From Sulfitobacter litoralis (GTDB lineage Bacteria; Pseudomonadota; Alphaproteobacteria; Rhodobacterales; Rhodobacteraceae): DNA of 64,000 nucleotides. Below the pieces are notes generated by a model. The model ran no database searches. It saw nothing but the letters and a program-made list of their open reading frames with translations, and was not told where the DNA came from. Both the position numbers and the translations under genes were made by a program. Positions 54,918 through 63,670 of this stretch are shown piece by piece; within the stretch, counting starts at the first letter, position 1; each line of letters starts with the position of its first letter. The stretch spans positions 28,147-92,146 of the forward strand of contig NZ_FNJD01000015.1 of assembly GCF_900103185.1 (NCBI RefSeq), read 5' to 3'.

Positions 54918-55832
54918 TTATGCGTCTTTTGACATAAGCGCAGCCGCAATTTTGGACGCAAAACGGGCGTTGTTGCGCACCAATGCGATGTTCGCGGTCA
55001 GCGACCGGCCTTCGGTCAGTTCAAAGATGCGCTGCAACAGATAGGGGGTAACGGCCTTGCCGCTGATGCCGTGGGTATTGGCATCGGCTTGGGCGGCCTT
55101 GATGATCGGTGCCAGATCAGCGGCGGCGATTTCATCCTCTTTTGGGATCGGGTTGGCGACCAGCTGCCCACCGGGCAGACCCATGTTGCCGCGCATTTTA
55201 TGGGCAGATGCGATGTCAGCTGCATTGTCCATACGCAAAGGCGATTTCAAGGGGGACGTACTGCTCCAGAAAGCGGGAAAGCTATCTTGGCCGACGGTGA
55301 TCACCGGCACGCCCTGCGTTTCCAGCACTTCGAGCGTTTTTGCCACATCAAGAATGGCCTTGGCCCCCGCAGCCACCACAGTCACCGGCGTTTGGGCCAG
55401 CTCCATCAGGTCGGCAGAGATGTCAAAGCTGTCTTCCGCACCCTTATGCACGCCGCCGATCCCGCCAGTTGCGAAAACCGCGATCTCGGCCAGATGGGCG
55501 GCGATCATGGTGGCGGCGACGGTGGTGGCGCCAGTACCGCCCGTGGCAATACAAGCCGCCATATCGGCACGCGACAGTTTCGCGACATTCTTGGCTTGCG
55601 CCAATGCCGTCAGCTCGCTGTCTTCCAGACCGATGTGCAACCGCCCGTGAATCACCGCTATTGTCGCGGGAATAGCACCAGCCTCGCGTACGTCTGCTTC
55701 GACCTGACGCGCGACCTCGAGGTTTTGCGGATAAGGCATCCCGTGGGTGATGATCGTGCTTTCAAGCGCAACAACGGGGGTGCCATTCGAATGGGCTTTG
55801 GCGACTTCGGCAGAGCGGTGCAGGGGAATCAT
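54918..55832 (-). CDS. psuG: Pseudouridine-5-prime-phosphate glycosidase
   Basis: Splits pseudouridine 5-phosphate to uracil and ribose 5-phosphate. 304 residues. VALESTIITHGMPYPQNLEV, SRADMAACIATGGTGATTVA and FATGGIGGVHKGAEDSFDIS are PsuG landmarks; the catalytic Lys is in GGVHKG. It overlaps psuK by 4 bases, so kinase and glycosidase form an operon for pseudouridine salvage. Confidence 0.96.
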   Translation of the reverse strand: MIPLHRSAEVAKAHSNGTPVVALESTIITHGMPYPQNLEVARQVEADVREAGAIPATIAVIHGRLHIGLEDSELTALAQAKNVAKLSRADMAACIATGGTGATTVAATMIAAHLAEIAVFATGGIGGVHKGAEDSFDISADLMELAQTPVTVVAAGAKAILDVAKTLEVLETQGVPVITVGQDSFPAFWSSTSPLKSPLRMDNAADIASAHKMRGNMGLPGGQLVANPIPKEDEIAAADLAPIIKAAQADANTHGISGKAVTPYLLQRIFELTEGRSLTANIALVRNNARFASKIAAALMSKDA

Positions 55833-56713
55833 ATTTTGGTCTCTCCAGAAACATATTGAGCAGCGGCACTAAGCGCTTGGGTCAGGGCTGCGTCTGGTGC
55901 TGCCCCTTTGATTTCGGCCGCGATATGCGCAGCCATAAATGTGTCACCGGCACCAGTGACGCGCGTGACGGAAACGGGGGGCGGGTCTTGGGTGATCAGA
56001 CCGCTTGGAGCCCCCACGGTCGCAGGGTTTCCGCCGTCCGTCACCACAGCGCGTACCGCACCACGCGCCAGTAGCGCCGCCGCGGCATCGCGCGAGCTGT
56101 CGAACGTCGCTTGGCACAGCAGCCCCGCTTCTTCGAGGTTGACGTAAAGCGTGCCGCGTTCGGCCTGCAAAAAAGGGGCCAGCCGCAGCGCCTTGCCGGG
56201 CGATGCCGGGGCGACGCGCAGATCGGCGTGTTCCAATAGCGGGCTACGCGCCATCTGTGACAACAGGTCGAGTGTAAGATTGCCATCCAGCGCTACGGCA
56301 CCACGATAGGGCGTTGGCAGTGATCCGTCTTCGAACGGGCGCAGAATCTTGTCGCCTGCCGCCTCAAGCGAATGGGCATCGGCGATGGCGGCGATCAGAC
56401 CGTTCGTCCCCTCGACCGCCATATAGCGGTCCGTGGGCAGATCATCCGAGCGGTACACGTGATCCGTATGCAGCCCGCGCAGCTTGCACGCGGCGATCAG
56501 CTCGTCCCCTTCGGGGTCGCGGCCGACGGCGCTGATGAGGGCGGGGGACAGCCCAAAGCGGGCCAGCGCCATCGCGATGTTCAGTGCAACGCCACCGGGC
56601 AGGCGCGTGATGCGGCCCGGCATGTCCGACCCTTGCCGCATGACCGTATCGCCACGTCCGATGATGTCCCACAGCACCGATCCGATGCAAAGAATGTCAG
56701 GTGTATGTGTCAT
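55829..56713 (-). CDS. psuK: Pseudouridine kinase, PfkB family
   Basis: Phosphorylates pseudouridine for the adjacent glycosidase. 294 residues from MTHTPDILCIGSVLWDIIGR at 56713. Sugar-site GGVALNIAMALARFG and the C-terminal signature VTRVTGAGDTFMAAH (catalytic Asp) are clear PfkB motifs. Assignment to pseudouridine rests on the operon with psuG. Confidence 0.92.
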   Translation of the reverse strand: MTHTPDILCIGSVLWDIIGRGDTVMRQGSDMPGRITRLPGGVALNIAMALARFGLSPALISAVGRDPEGDELIAACKLRGLHTDHVYRSDDLPTDRYMAVEGTNGLIAAIADAHSLEAAGDKILRPFEDGSLPTPYRGAVALDGNLTLDLLSQMARSPLLEHADLRVAPASPGKALRLAPFLQAERGTLYVNLEEAGLLCQATFDSSRDAAAALLARGAVRAVVTDGGNPATVGAPSGLITQDPPPVSVTRVTGAGDTFMAAHIAAEIKGAAPDAALTQALSAAAQYVSGETKI

Positions 56714-56770
56714 GCCGCCGGTATGGCCCAACCAATATGGCGGGCGCAAGTCGCGGCGACGTGAAAAGAC

Positions 56771-57586
56771 CTATTCCGGCACGGCAAATGTCAGCGATGC
56801 CCAAAGGCTCTCCCAGTGGGGGCTGGTGGGGGTGGTTTCCACGTCCGGGGCAGGGCGCAGCACCACAGCGTCGACCAGATAGGTCATGCCCGCGGTGACC
56901 GGAAACTGCACGTGCCCTGCGTCGTCTGTCCGGTATTTGGTCACGGTAACGTCTTTGCTCGCGGTGCGTTCATACACTTCGACCTGAACGTCACGGCGCG
57001 GTTCTTGCTGGTAGGTCAACGCGACTTCCATCTGCTGATCCGCACCCAAGGTGTAGGGGTTGTTTACTGCGACCAGCTCAGTCTCCAGCCCCAAGGCTTT
57101 GTCATCGCCATGCCCGTCGCCCACGGCAATCAGCGCCTTGGAATACCGGCTGTAGCGTTCACGCACCTTGTCTTGCGGGTAGCCGTTGTCGCGATGGTCA
57201 GCCACGGCCTGCATGAAATCTTTGTGGACGGTAAAGCCAACGAAGGTCTGCCAATCACTATAGGTAAGCAGTGTCGCTTTGGCCTCATGGGCGATAATTG
57301 CCAGCCCATCCATGTCGGGTGCCGCCATCTTGAGCGCGGGAATATCGCCCATCCGCGCCTTAATCGCTTTCGTGGTACCGTTAAAAGTAAAATCGAACCG
57401 TTCGGTATTATTCGGGAAATACGCGAGCCGCGTGCCCTCGAACAACTGCCCGTTGCGGATGTCGGTTGTTATTTCATCACCGGGCTGTACTTGATACGCG
57501 GGCGCATCTAACCAGAATTCATGCGCAAACGCACCTGAAGTTGGTAATAATGACGTTAGTACGAGTGCGAAACGGGACAGAAACAT
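56771..57586 (-). CDS. DUF4198 (NikM-like) periplasmic protein
   Basis: 271 residues from the ATG at 57586. Signal peptide MFLSRFALVLTSLLPTSGAF, cleaved before His-Glu-Phe-Trp: AHEFWLDAPAYQVQPGDEIT is the typical DUF4198 start, where the His next to the new N-terminus may help to bind metal. The C-terminal half is beta-rich (VQVEVYERTASKDVTVTKYR). DUF4198 proteins often sit with nickel/cobalt uptake genes. Its start codon overlaps that of the divergent HupE/UreJ gene in a CATG. An upstream alternative start exists at 57616. Confidence 0.85.
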   Translation of the reverse strand: MFLSRFALVLTSLLPTSGAFAHEFWLDAPAYQVQPGDEITTDIRNGQLFEGTRLAYFPNNTERFDFTFNGTTKAIKARMGDIPALKMAAPDMDGLAIIAHEAKATLLTYSDWQTFVGFTVHKDFMQAVADHRDNGYPQDKVRERYSRYSKALIAVGDGHGDDKALGLETELVAVNNPYTLGADQQMEVALTYQQEPRRDVQVEVYERTASKDVTVTKYRTDDAGHVQFPVTAGMTYLVDAVVLRPAPDVETTPTSPHWESLWASLTFAVPE

Positions 57587-58910
57587 GAAAACAACCTTAT
57601 CTAAACTAATACTCAAGCTGGCCTATGCGCTGGTTTTGTCAAGTGGGCTGACAGGCTTTGCACAGGCGCATGAAGTCTTGCCGACGATTGGCGATCTAAA
57701 TAGCGCCGACGGGCAAGTAACCTTGGATATGCGCATCAACCTCGAGGCCCTGTTGTCCGGCATTGATCTGGACGAGGTGGCCGATACGAATGACGCCGAA
57801 AATGCCAGCAATTACGACAGCTTGCGCGCTTTACCTCCGCAGAAGATTATTGCCCGCGCGCCCGAGCTTCTCGCGCAGTGGAACGCTTTGCCCATCCTAC
57901 GCGGCGATGGTGAACCGGTGGCACTCGAGACTGTGGCGCTGACAATCCCCGAGGGTGTGAACGAAGAGCTGCCCCGTATTGCCGAATGGTCGTTGCAAGC
58001 GACGCTGCCCCAAGACACGCGCGGATTGGTTGTTGCGTGGCCTGATGGCGCGGGTGCCTTCGTGCTGCGCCAGCAAGGGGTCGAGACCCCCTATACCGGC
58101 TACCTTGAGGGCGGCGTAGAAAGCCCCGAGATCCTGCTTGAGGGCGGCGGGCAGCAATCGGCATGGGAGGCCTTTGCCACCTATATTCCGGTAGGTTTTG
58201 ACCACATCTTGCCCAAAGGGTTGGACCATATCCTGTTTGTATTGGGCCTGTTCTTTTTGTCGACACAGCTGCGCCCGCTGATCTGGCAGGTCACCGCGTT
58301 CACAGCGGCGCATACGGTGACGCTGGCGCTTGGCGCGCTTGGCTGGGTGTCCGTGCCCGGCAGTATCGTAGAGCCGTTGATCGCCGCGTCGATTGTCTAT
58401 GTCGCGGTCGAAAATATCTTTCTGGCCGGGCTCAGCCCTTGGCGACCCTTGGTGATCTTTGGCTTTGGTTTGCTGCACGGCCTAGGATTTGCATCCGTTC
58501 TGGGTGAATTCGGCCTGCCGGACGACCAGTTTATCCCCGCCTTGATCGGGTTCAACGTCGGGGTCGAGGTCGGTCAACTGACGGTAATCGCCGTTATGTT
58601 CCTATGTGTCTGGCAAGCGCTGCGCGTGATGCGCGGGCAGGGCGATCCGCGTGCGGCCAAAGGATTGTATGTAGCGCTGGCTGTGATTGCGCTGGCGCTG
58701 TGCATCATTCCGATGCCTGCGGTGGCAAGGCTGCTTGAGGCACCAGTTGCGGTGTTCATGATCCCGCTGGCGCTGATCTTTACGGGGTGCTTTCTGTCGG
58801 TGCAGTTCCGTCAGGTTGTGGCACCTTACCGCCGCTTCGTTGCGATACCGGCGTCGGTCGCGATTGCGGTCATCGGGGCCTATTGGTTCGTTGAGCGGGT
58901 GTTCCTGTAA
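57585..58910 (+). CDS. HupE/UreJ family membrane protein
   Basis: 441 residues. Signal peptide or first span (LILKLAYALVLSSGLTGFAQ, then AHEVLP), a periplasmic domain of about 170 residues, and about seven spans from residue 205. The metal-linked motif GFDHILPKGLDHILFVLGLF (two His-Asp-like repeats) and FTAAHTVTLALGALG, FGLLHGLGFASVLGEFGLP are HupE/UreJ hallmarks with conserved histidines. The family is linked to Ni or Co uptake. GGGAC precedes the ATG at 57585. Confidence 0.9.
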   Translation: MKTTLSKLILKLAYALVLSSGLTGFAQAHEVLPTIGDLNSADGQVTLDMRINLEALLSGIDLDEVADTNDAENASNYDSLRALPPQKIIARAPELLAQWNALPILRGDGEPVALETVALTIPEGVNEELPRIAEWSLQATLPQDTRGLVVAWPDGAGAFVLRQQGVETPYTGYLEGGVESPEILLEGGGQQSAWEAFATYIPVGFDHILPKGLDHILFVLGLFFLSTQLRPLIWQVTAFTAAHTVTLALGALGWVSVPGSIVEPLIAASIVYVAVENIFLAGLSPWRPLVIFGFGLLHGLGFASVLGEFGLPDDQFIPALIGFNVGVEVGQLTVIAVMFLCVWQALRVMRGQGDPRAAKGLYVALAVIALALCIIPMPAVARLLEAPVAVFMIPLALIFTGCFLSVQFRQVVAPYRRFVAIPASVAIAVIGAYWFVERVFL

Positions 58911-58917
58911 CACCCGC
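58895..58917. terminator. Hairpin overlapping the HupE stop codon
   Basis: GCGGGTGTT (58895-58903), loop CCTGT, AACACCCGC (58909-58917): a perfect 9-bp stem between two convergent genes. No T-run follows, so terminator strength is uncertain. Confidence 0.5.
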
Positions 58918-58926
58918 CCTGCGCGG

Positions 58927-59547
58927 TTACTTCATCGCGGCAATCAGATCAGCGAGCGCCTGTTCGGGCGTTTCGCTGGTCCAGATTTCATCCCCGATGC
59001 CGAAAAAGTCGGTGACGGGGGTGAGCGCACGGATCAGATCGGTGGTCAGCCCGCCTTCGGCGACGACCGGCACTTCGATCACTTCGGACCACCACTTGAA
59101 CAGATCTTGTTCGGCGTGGGTGCCATCGTCCAGCAAGGATGCGTTCACCGGACCAAAGCTGACATAGTCCGCCCCCGCTTCGCCCGCTGCCATCCCGTCA
59201 TGGCGCGAACCGTTGCAAAAGCTGCCGACGATAGCGTCATCGCCCAGGGTCTTGCGTGCGTGCCGCACGGAACGTGCCGCATCCGTCAAGTGTACACCAT
59301 CAAGCCCCAACCGTTCTGCAAGCAAGGTGTGATCCGCGATCACCAATGCGATATCGCGCGCATCGGTCACTTCGCGCAGCGCATCGGCAGCGCGCATCAC
59401 GCGGTCTTCGTCGCGGGTGCTAAGCGCCAGACGCACGCAGGCCACATCATGCGCGTCGAGCACACGGGCCAGCACATCAGGAAAGCTGGAGAGCTCAAGC
59501 TCGGGCGGGGTCATCAGGTAAAGCTGCGGCTGTTCGGGCGTATCCAT
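58927..59547 (-). CDS. thiE: Thiamine phosphate synthase family protein
   Basis: 206 residues, TIM-barrel ThiE-like. LVIADHTLLAERLGLDGVHL corresponds to the ThiE segment L-I-N-D-x-x-x-L-A; here Asn is replaced by Ala. ADYVSFGPV (family ADYIGVGP) and VPVVAEGGLTTDLIRAL are also present. No thiamine riboswitch or other thi genes nearby, so a divergent paralogue of the main enzyme is possible. Confidence 0.85.
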   Translation of the reverse strand: MDTPEQPQLYLMTPPELELSSFPDVLARVLDAHDVACVRLALSTRDEDRVMRAADALREVTDARDIALVIADHTLLAERLGLDGVHLTDAARSVRHARKTLGDDAIVGSFCNGSRHDGMAAGEAGADYVSFGPVNASLLDDGTHAEQDLFKWWSEVIEVPVVAEGGLTTDLIRALTPVTDFFGIGDEIWTSETPEQALADLIAAMK

Positions 59548-59610
59548 GGCTTGCTGTCCTTTGCGTTATTGCGCGTCAATTAGCGGATCACGCGGGGAAA
59601 GAAAAACTTT

Positions 59611-59645
59611 TATGCCTTCGGCGAGGATTTTTTCCCATTTGGAAG
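59611..59645 (+). repeat. Dispersed intergenic repeat, short form, copy E
   Basis: TATGCCTTCGGCGAGGATTT, then TTTCCCATTTGGAAGG. Nearly identical to copy C. It lies in the divergent gap between thiE and trmJ. Confidence 0.65.
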
Positions 59646-59703
59646 GTCAAAGACGGGCCGCGTCGTTCTTGCGAGGCGATGGCGGCAAGCGTATGAGAGG
59701 CCC

Positions 59704-60456
59704 ATGAATGATACAATAGAACACCCGCAGATCCCGGCCTTTGTGCTGGTGCGCCCGCAAATGGGCGAAAACATTGGAGCCGCCGCCCGTGCCATGTGGA
59801 ACTTTGGCCTTGATCGCATGCGCATTGTCGCGCCGCGCGATGGCTGGCCGAACCCATCGGCGGTAGCAATGGCGTCTGGGGCAGGACGATTGCTGGACGA
59901 CGCCGTGGTGTATGACGATCTTGCCAGTGCAGTGGGCGACGCAGCATTTGTCTTTGCCACCACAGCGCGTGATCGTGATCTGACCAAGCCGGTTTACAGC
60001 CCAGAGGCGGCAATGGCAAAAGCTGCCCAGATGATCAGCGAGGGCCGGCGCGTGGCTGTGTTGTTCGGGCCTGAACGCGCAGGGCTTGAGAACGACGATA
60101 TTTCACGCGCGAATGCGATTGTATCAGTGCCGGTGAACCCTGCGTTTGCATCCCTTAATCTGGCGCAATGTGTGTTGTTGATGGGATACGAATGGATGCG
60201 GGCGCAGGGCGATGTGGTGTCTGAACAGGTCGAGATGGCAGGGACCAACTGGGCAGATCACAGCGAGATCGAACATCTCGCGCGGCATTTCGAGGAACGT
60301 CTGGACACTGCAGGGTTCTTTTATCCCGACCACAAGGCTGCCAGCATGAAGGTCAATCTGCGCAACATGTGGTCGCGCCTGCCGCTGACCCGTGCCGATG
60401 TGCAGACCTTGCACGGCACCCTGCGACAGATGGTACGCTGGAAAGAGCGCGGCTAG
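59704..60456 (+). CDS. trmJ: tRNA (cytidine/uridine-2-prime-O-)-methyltransferase
   Basis: 2-prime-O-methylates position 32 of tRNAs using SAM. 250 residues. SPOUT fold: VLVRPQMGENIGAAARAMWN at the N-terminus and the knot motifs VLFGPERAGLENDDISRANA and NPAFASLNLAQCVLLMGYEW. The C-terminal extension (HFEERLDTAGFFYPDHKAAS) fits the TrmJ subgroup. Confidence 0.94.
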   Translation: MNDTIEHPQIPAFVLVRPQMGENIGAAARAMWNFGLDRMRIVAPRDGWPNPSAVAMASGAGRLLDDAVVYDDLASAVGDAAFVFATTARDRDLTKPVYSPEAAMAKAAQMISEGRRVAVLFGPERAGLENDDISRANAIVSVPVNPAFASLNLAQCVLLMGYEWMRAQGDVVSEQVEMAGTNWADHSEIEHLARHFEERLDTAGFFYPDHKAASMKVNLRNMWSRLPLTRADVQTLHGTLRQMVRWKERG

Positions 60457-60512
60457 ACCTTTGTGCGCTTGTGTCCTACTTCTGCGTGAAACGTAGCAGA
60501 CAAGAGGCACAA

Positions 60513-61664
60513 ATGGCCGAGAAACGAAAGCTGTTCGAGGACGTAGGCGAAGCGCAAGCCGCGCGGCCTGTGGCACAGGTAGGCGGCATTGACCGTGGGC
60601 GCGGTGGTGCACGGCGCGGCATCCGTATCTGGCTGTTTATCCTATTCGCATTGGTCTTTGTGATGATCGCCGTTGGCGGTTTGACCCGACTGACCGACAG
60701 TGGATTGAGCATCACTGAGTGGCGCCCCTTTACCGGAGCCATGCCGCCGATGAACGAGGCGGACTGGCAGTCTGAATTTGCCAAATATCAAGAGATTGAC
60801 GAGTTTCAGGTTCAGAACTCCTGGATGGAACTGTCTGATTTTAAATCGATATATTGGTGGGAATGGGGCCATCGTCAGTTGGGCCGAGTGATCGGCCTGG
60901 TTTGGGCTGTCGGGTTCTTGTGGTTTCTTCTGCGCCGTCAGATCCCTGTGGGCTGGTCGGGGCGTCTTTTGTTTTTGGGCGGGCTTGGCGGTTTGCAAGG
61001 TGCGATCGGCTGGTGGATGGTTGCATCGGGCGTCACCAGCGGAGAAGCCGTTCTAGACGTTGCCAGCTACCGTCTGGCCACGCATTTGGGGCTGGCTTTC
61101 GTTATTCTTGGGGTCATCACATGGTACGCGCTGCTGCTTGGTCGGCCCGAGCGTGATCTGATGCAGGCGCGGCGGGCGAAGGAGGCCAAGCTCTTTGGAA
61201 TGTCTACCGGATTGCTGCACTTTGCGTTCCTGCAAATTCTGCTTGGGGCCTTGGTTGCGGGAATTGATGCGGGCCGGTTCTTTGTCGATTGGCCGTTAAT
61301 GCAGGGCCAGTTCTTTCCGCCCGAGGCTTTCACCATTATGCCGGTCTGGCGCAACTTCTTTGAAAATCCCGGGCTGGTGCAGTTCATGCACCGGATGGCG
61401 GGCTATCTGTTGGTCGCCTTCGCTGCCGTCGTTTGGCTGCGGGGCCGTAAGTCAGCGCATCCCAATACGCGCAAGGCATTCAACCTGATGATTGTCGCGA
61501 TGGTAGGGCAGGTTGTTTTGGGGATCGTAACAGTATTGAACGCGGCACCGGTACACATCGCGATCTTCCACCAAGTGTTGGCCGTGATACTTTGGGTTTT
61601 GATCCTGCGCGCACGGTTCCTAAGCGCCTACCCGATTCCGACATCTGTACGAGGAAAATCTTGA
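60513..61664 (+). CDS. ctaA: Heme A synthase (COX15/CtaA)
   Basis: Oxidises heme O to heme A for cytochrome c oxidase. 383 residues with eight spans, two-helix-bundle duplication. VGGLTRLTDSGLSITEWRPF is the family signature; the four heme-ligand-type histidines are seen in EWGHRQLGRVIG, RLATHLGLAFV, QFMHRMAGYLL and AIFHQVLAV. The type-2 (alphaproteobacterial/mitochondrial) form. The ATG at 60513 follows AGAGG. Its stop overlaps the M32 start (TGATG). Confidence 0.95.
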   Translation: MAEKRKLFEDVGEAQAARPVAQVGGIDRGRGGARRGIRIWLFILFALVFVMIAVGGLTRLTDSGLSITEWRPFTGAMPPMNEADWQSEFAKYQEIDEFQVQNSWMELSDFKSIYWWEWGHRQLGRVIGLVWAVGFLWFLLRRQIPVGWSGRLLFLGGLGGLQGAIGWWMVASGVTSGEAVLDVASYRLATHLGLAFVILGVITWYALLLGRPERDLMQARRAKEAKLFGMSTGLLHFAFLQILLGALVAGIDAGRFFVDWPLMQGQFFPPEAFTIMPVWRNFFENPGLVQFMHRMAGYLLVAFAAVVWLRGRKSAHPNTRKAFNLMIVAMVGQVVLGIVTVLNAAPVHIAIFHQVLAVILWVLILRARFLSAYPIPTSVRGKS

Positions 61665-63139
61665 TGACTGTTTTTGACGAGTTGATGGCGTTTCAGCGTG
61701 AAACCGAGGCGCTGGCGCAGGTCGCAGGCCGGTTGGGCTGGGATCAGGAAACCGTCATGCCACGCGGTGCTGCCCCGCAGCGGGGCGAGGAAATGGCCGC
61801 GATGGAGGGCGTTTTGCACGCCCGCCGTGTCGATCCGCGTATTCCCGAATGGTTGGACCGGATCGATGCGGATGGGCTAGATGAGGTGGGGCAGGCGCAG
61901 GTACGCCACATCAAGCGCGGGCATGCGCGCGCTTCTAAGGTACCCGCAGTGCTTGCCGCGCGGATTGCACGGGTCACCTCGGAGGCGCAGGGCATTTGGG
62001 CCGAGGCGCGTGCTGCCGACGATGTTGCGGCATTTGCCCCAACCCTCGCCGAGGTGATCGCGCTGAAGCGCGAAGAAGGCCAGGCGCTTGCTGGCGGAGG
62101 CGATGTCTATGACGCGATGCTGGATGACTATGAACCCGGTGCGACCGCTGCCGAGCTAGAGGCCATGTTCGGCGCCTTGCGCCCCGAGCTGACCCGTTTG
62201 CGCGAAGCCGTTCGCGAGGCCGAGGCACCACCTGTGTTGGAGGGTCGATTTGACACCGATGCCCAGATGAAGCTGACACGAACATTGGCCACGACGTTTG
62301 GCTACGATATGACGATGGGCCACGTGGATAAAGCCGTGCACCCATTTTCAAGCGGGTCAGGGCTGGATGTGCGGATCACGACGCGCACGAATGAGGTCGA
62401 TCCCTTCAATTGTTTTTATTCAACAATTCACGAAGTCGGTCATGCCTGTTATGAGCAAGGGATCGATAAAGAGTATCTTTTGACGCCTCTTGGTGGGGGC
62501 GTCTCTATGGGCGTGCACGAAAGCCAGAGCCGGATCTACGAGAACCAACTTGGCAGGAGCCGTGCATTTTCGGGTTGGCTCTATAGGCAAATGCGCGATG
62601 CCTTTGGTGACTTTGGCGTGCCGGATGAAAATACATTCTACCGGATCGTAAATCGCGTATCAGATGGGTATATCCGGACCGAGGCTGATGAGTTGCAGTA
62701 CAACCTACATGTGCTGCTGCGGTTCGATCTGGAACGGGCGTTGATGGCGGGCGATCTGTTGGTTGGCGATCTGGAAGCGGCATGGAACGACAGGTTCAAG
62801 GCGGACTTCGGGTATGCCGTTGACCGGCCATCAAACGGTGTATTGCAAGATGTGCATTGGTCGGTGGGCCTGTTCGGATATTTCCCGACGTATTCTCTGG
62901 GCAACGTCTATGCTGGCTGTTTGAACACAGCGCTGCGCCGTGATGTGCCGAATTTGGACGTTCAACTGGCCAAGGGGGATACCGTTGCTGCCACTGGCTG
63001 GCTGCGCGAGAAGGTGCAGCGCCATGGTGGGCTTTACAGTCCGCGCGAAGTGATCACCCAAGCGACGGGGGCAAAACCAAGCGAGATCCCGCTGCTTTCC
63101 TATTTGACCGAAAAGTTTAGCGCGCTATATGCGCTATAG
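61664..63139 (+). CDS. Carboxypeptidase M32
   Basis: 491 residues. Removes C-terminal amino acids from peptides; zinc-dependent, cytoplasmic, dimeric. Zinc motif IHEVGHACYEQG (HExxH), HESQSRIYENQLGRS with the third ligand Glu, and the signature DVRITTRTNEVDPFNCFYST. The N-terminal LMAFQRETEALAQVAGRLGW is typical. GAGGAAAA precedes the ATG; overlaps the ctaA stop by one base. Confidence 0.95.
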   Translation: MTVFDELMAFQRETEALAQVAGRLGWDQETVMPRGAAPQRGEEMAAMEGVLHARRVDPRIPEWLDRIDADGLDEVGQAQVRHIKRGHARASKVPAVLAARIARVTSEAQGIWAEARAADDVAAFAPTLAEVIALKREEGQALAGGGDVYDAMLDDYEPGATAAELEAMFGALRPELTRLREAVREAEAPPVLEGRFDTDAQMKLTRTLATTFGYDMTMGHVDKAVHPFSSGSGLDVRITTRTNEVDPFNCFYSTIHEVGHACYEQGIDKEYLLTPLGGGVSMGVHESQSRIYENQLGRSRAFSGWLYRQMRDAFGDFGVPDENTFYRIVNRVSDGYIRTEADELQYNLHVLLRFDLERALMAGDLLVGDLEAAWNDRFKADFGYAVDRPSNGVLQDVHWSVGLFGYFPTYSLGNVYAGCLNTALRRDVPNLDVQLAKGDTVAATGWLREKVQRHGGLYSPREVITQATGAKPSEIPLLSYLTEKFSALYAL

Positions 63140-63282
63140 TTGTTTCTGCTTTAAAAGGGTTCTAGAGCCTGATTAACGCCGGAACGAACCAATGTTTCGA
63201 GAGATATCGAGTTTGCTATTGCAGCCGAAATATGCGATACCAAGCCCAAGATTAGTGAACTTCGCAAACTGGAGAAGACATA

Positions 63283-63627
63283 ATGACACGCTTTACAGCA
63301 TTCGCCGCTGCGATTTTGATGACTGCAAGCGCGGCTTCCGCACAGGTAACAACCCAAGCCGCCGTTGGTGGTAGCTCCGGTGTTGCCGAGTACCCAGCAA
63401 CGGTTGTTGGTGCAAATGGCGTTACATACGCTTGCCAAGCACCGACAGAAATCGACGGTATCCTTGCCCGTCGTTGCATTGACCCGAGCGCCGCTGGTGG
63501 TGTTGGCTTTGAAAGTATGAGCCCTGCCGCTATCGCTGGTGTTGCAGCAGTTATTGTTGCAGTTGCAGTTATTGCAAGCAACGATGATGATGCAAACGGC
63601 ACGAACGGTACAAACGGCACCAACTAA
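63283..63627 (+). CDS. Small secreted or membrane-anchored protein with Asn-Gly-Thr repeats
   Basis: 114 residues; function unknown. Signal peptide RFTAFAAAILMTASAASA (cleavage near residue 20). The mature part has two cysteines (YACQAPTEID and RRCIDP), which may form a disulfide. A hydrophobic span (AAIAGVAAVIVAVAVIASN) lies near the C-terminus and the tail is DDDANGTNGTNGTN, an NGT repeat. GGAG lies 10 bases upstream. IS256 DNA begins about 45 bases after the stop. Confidence 0.75.
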   Translation: MTRFTAFAAAILMTASAASAQVTTQAAVGGSSGVAEYPATVVGANGVTYACQAPTEIDGILARRCIDPSAAGGVGFESMSPAAIAGVAAVIVAVAVIASNDDDANGTNGTNGTN

Positions 63628-63670
63628 CTTAGTAGGTTGATGTGTTGAATTTAAAGCGTCCCTTCGGGGG

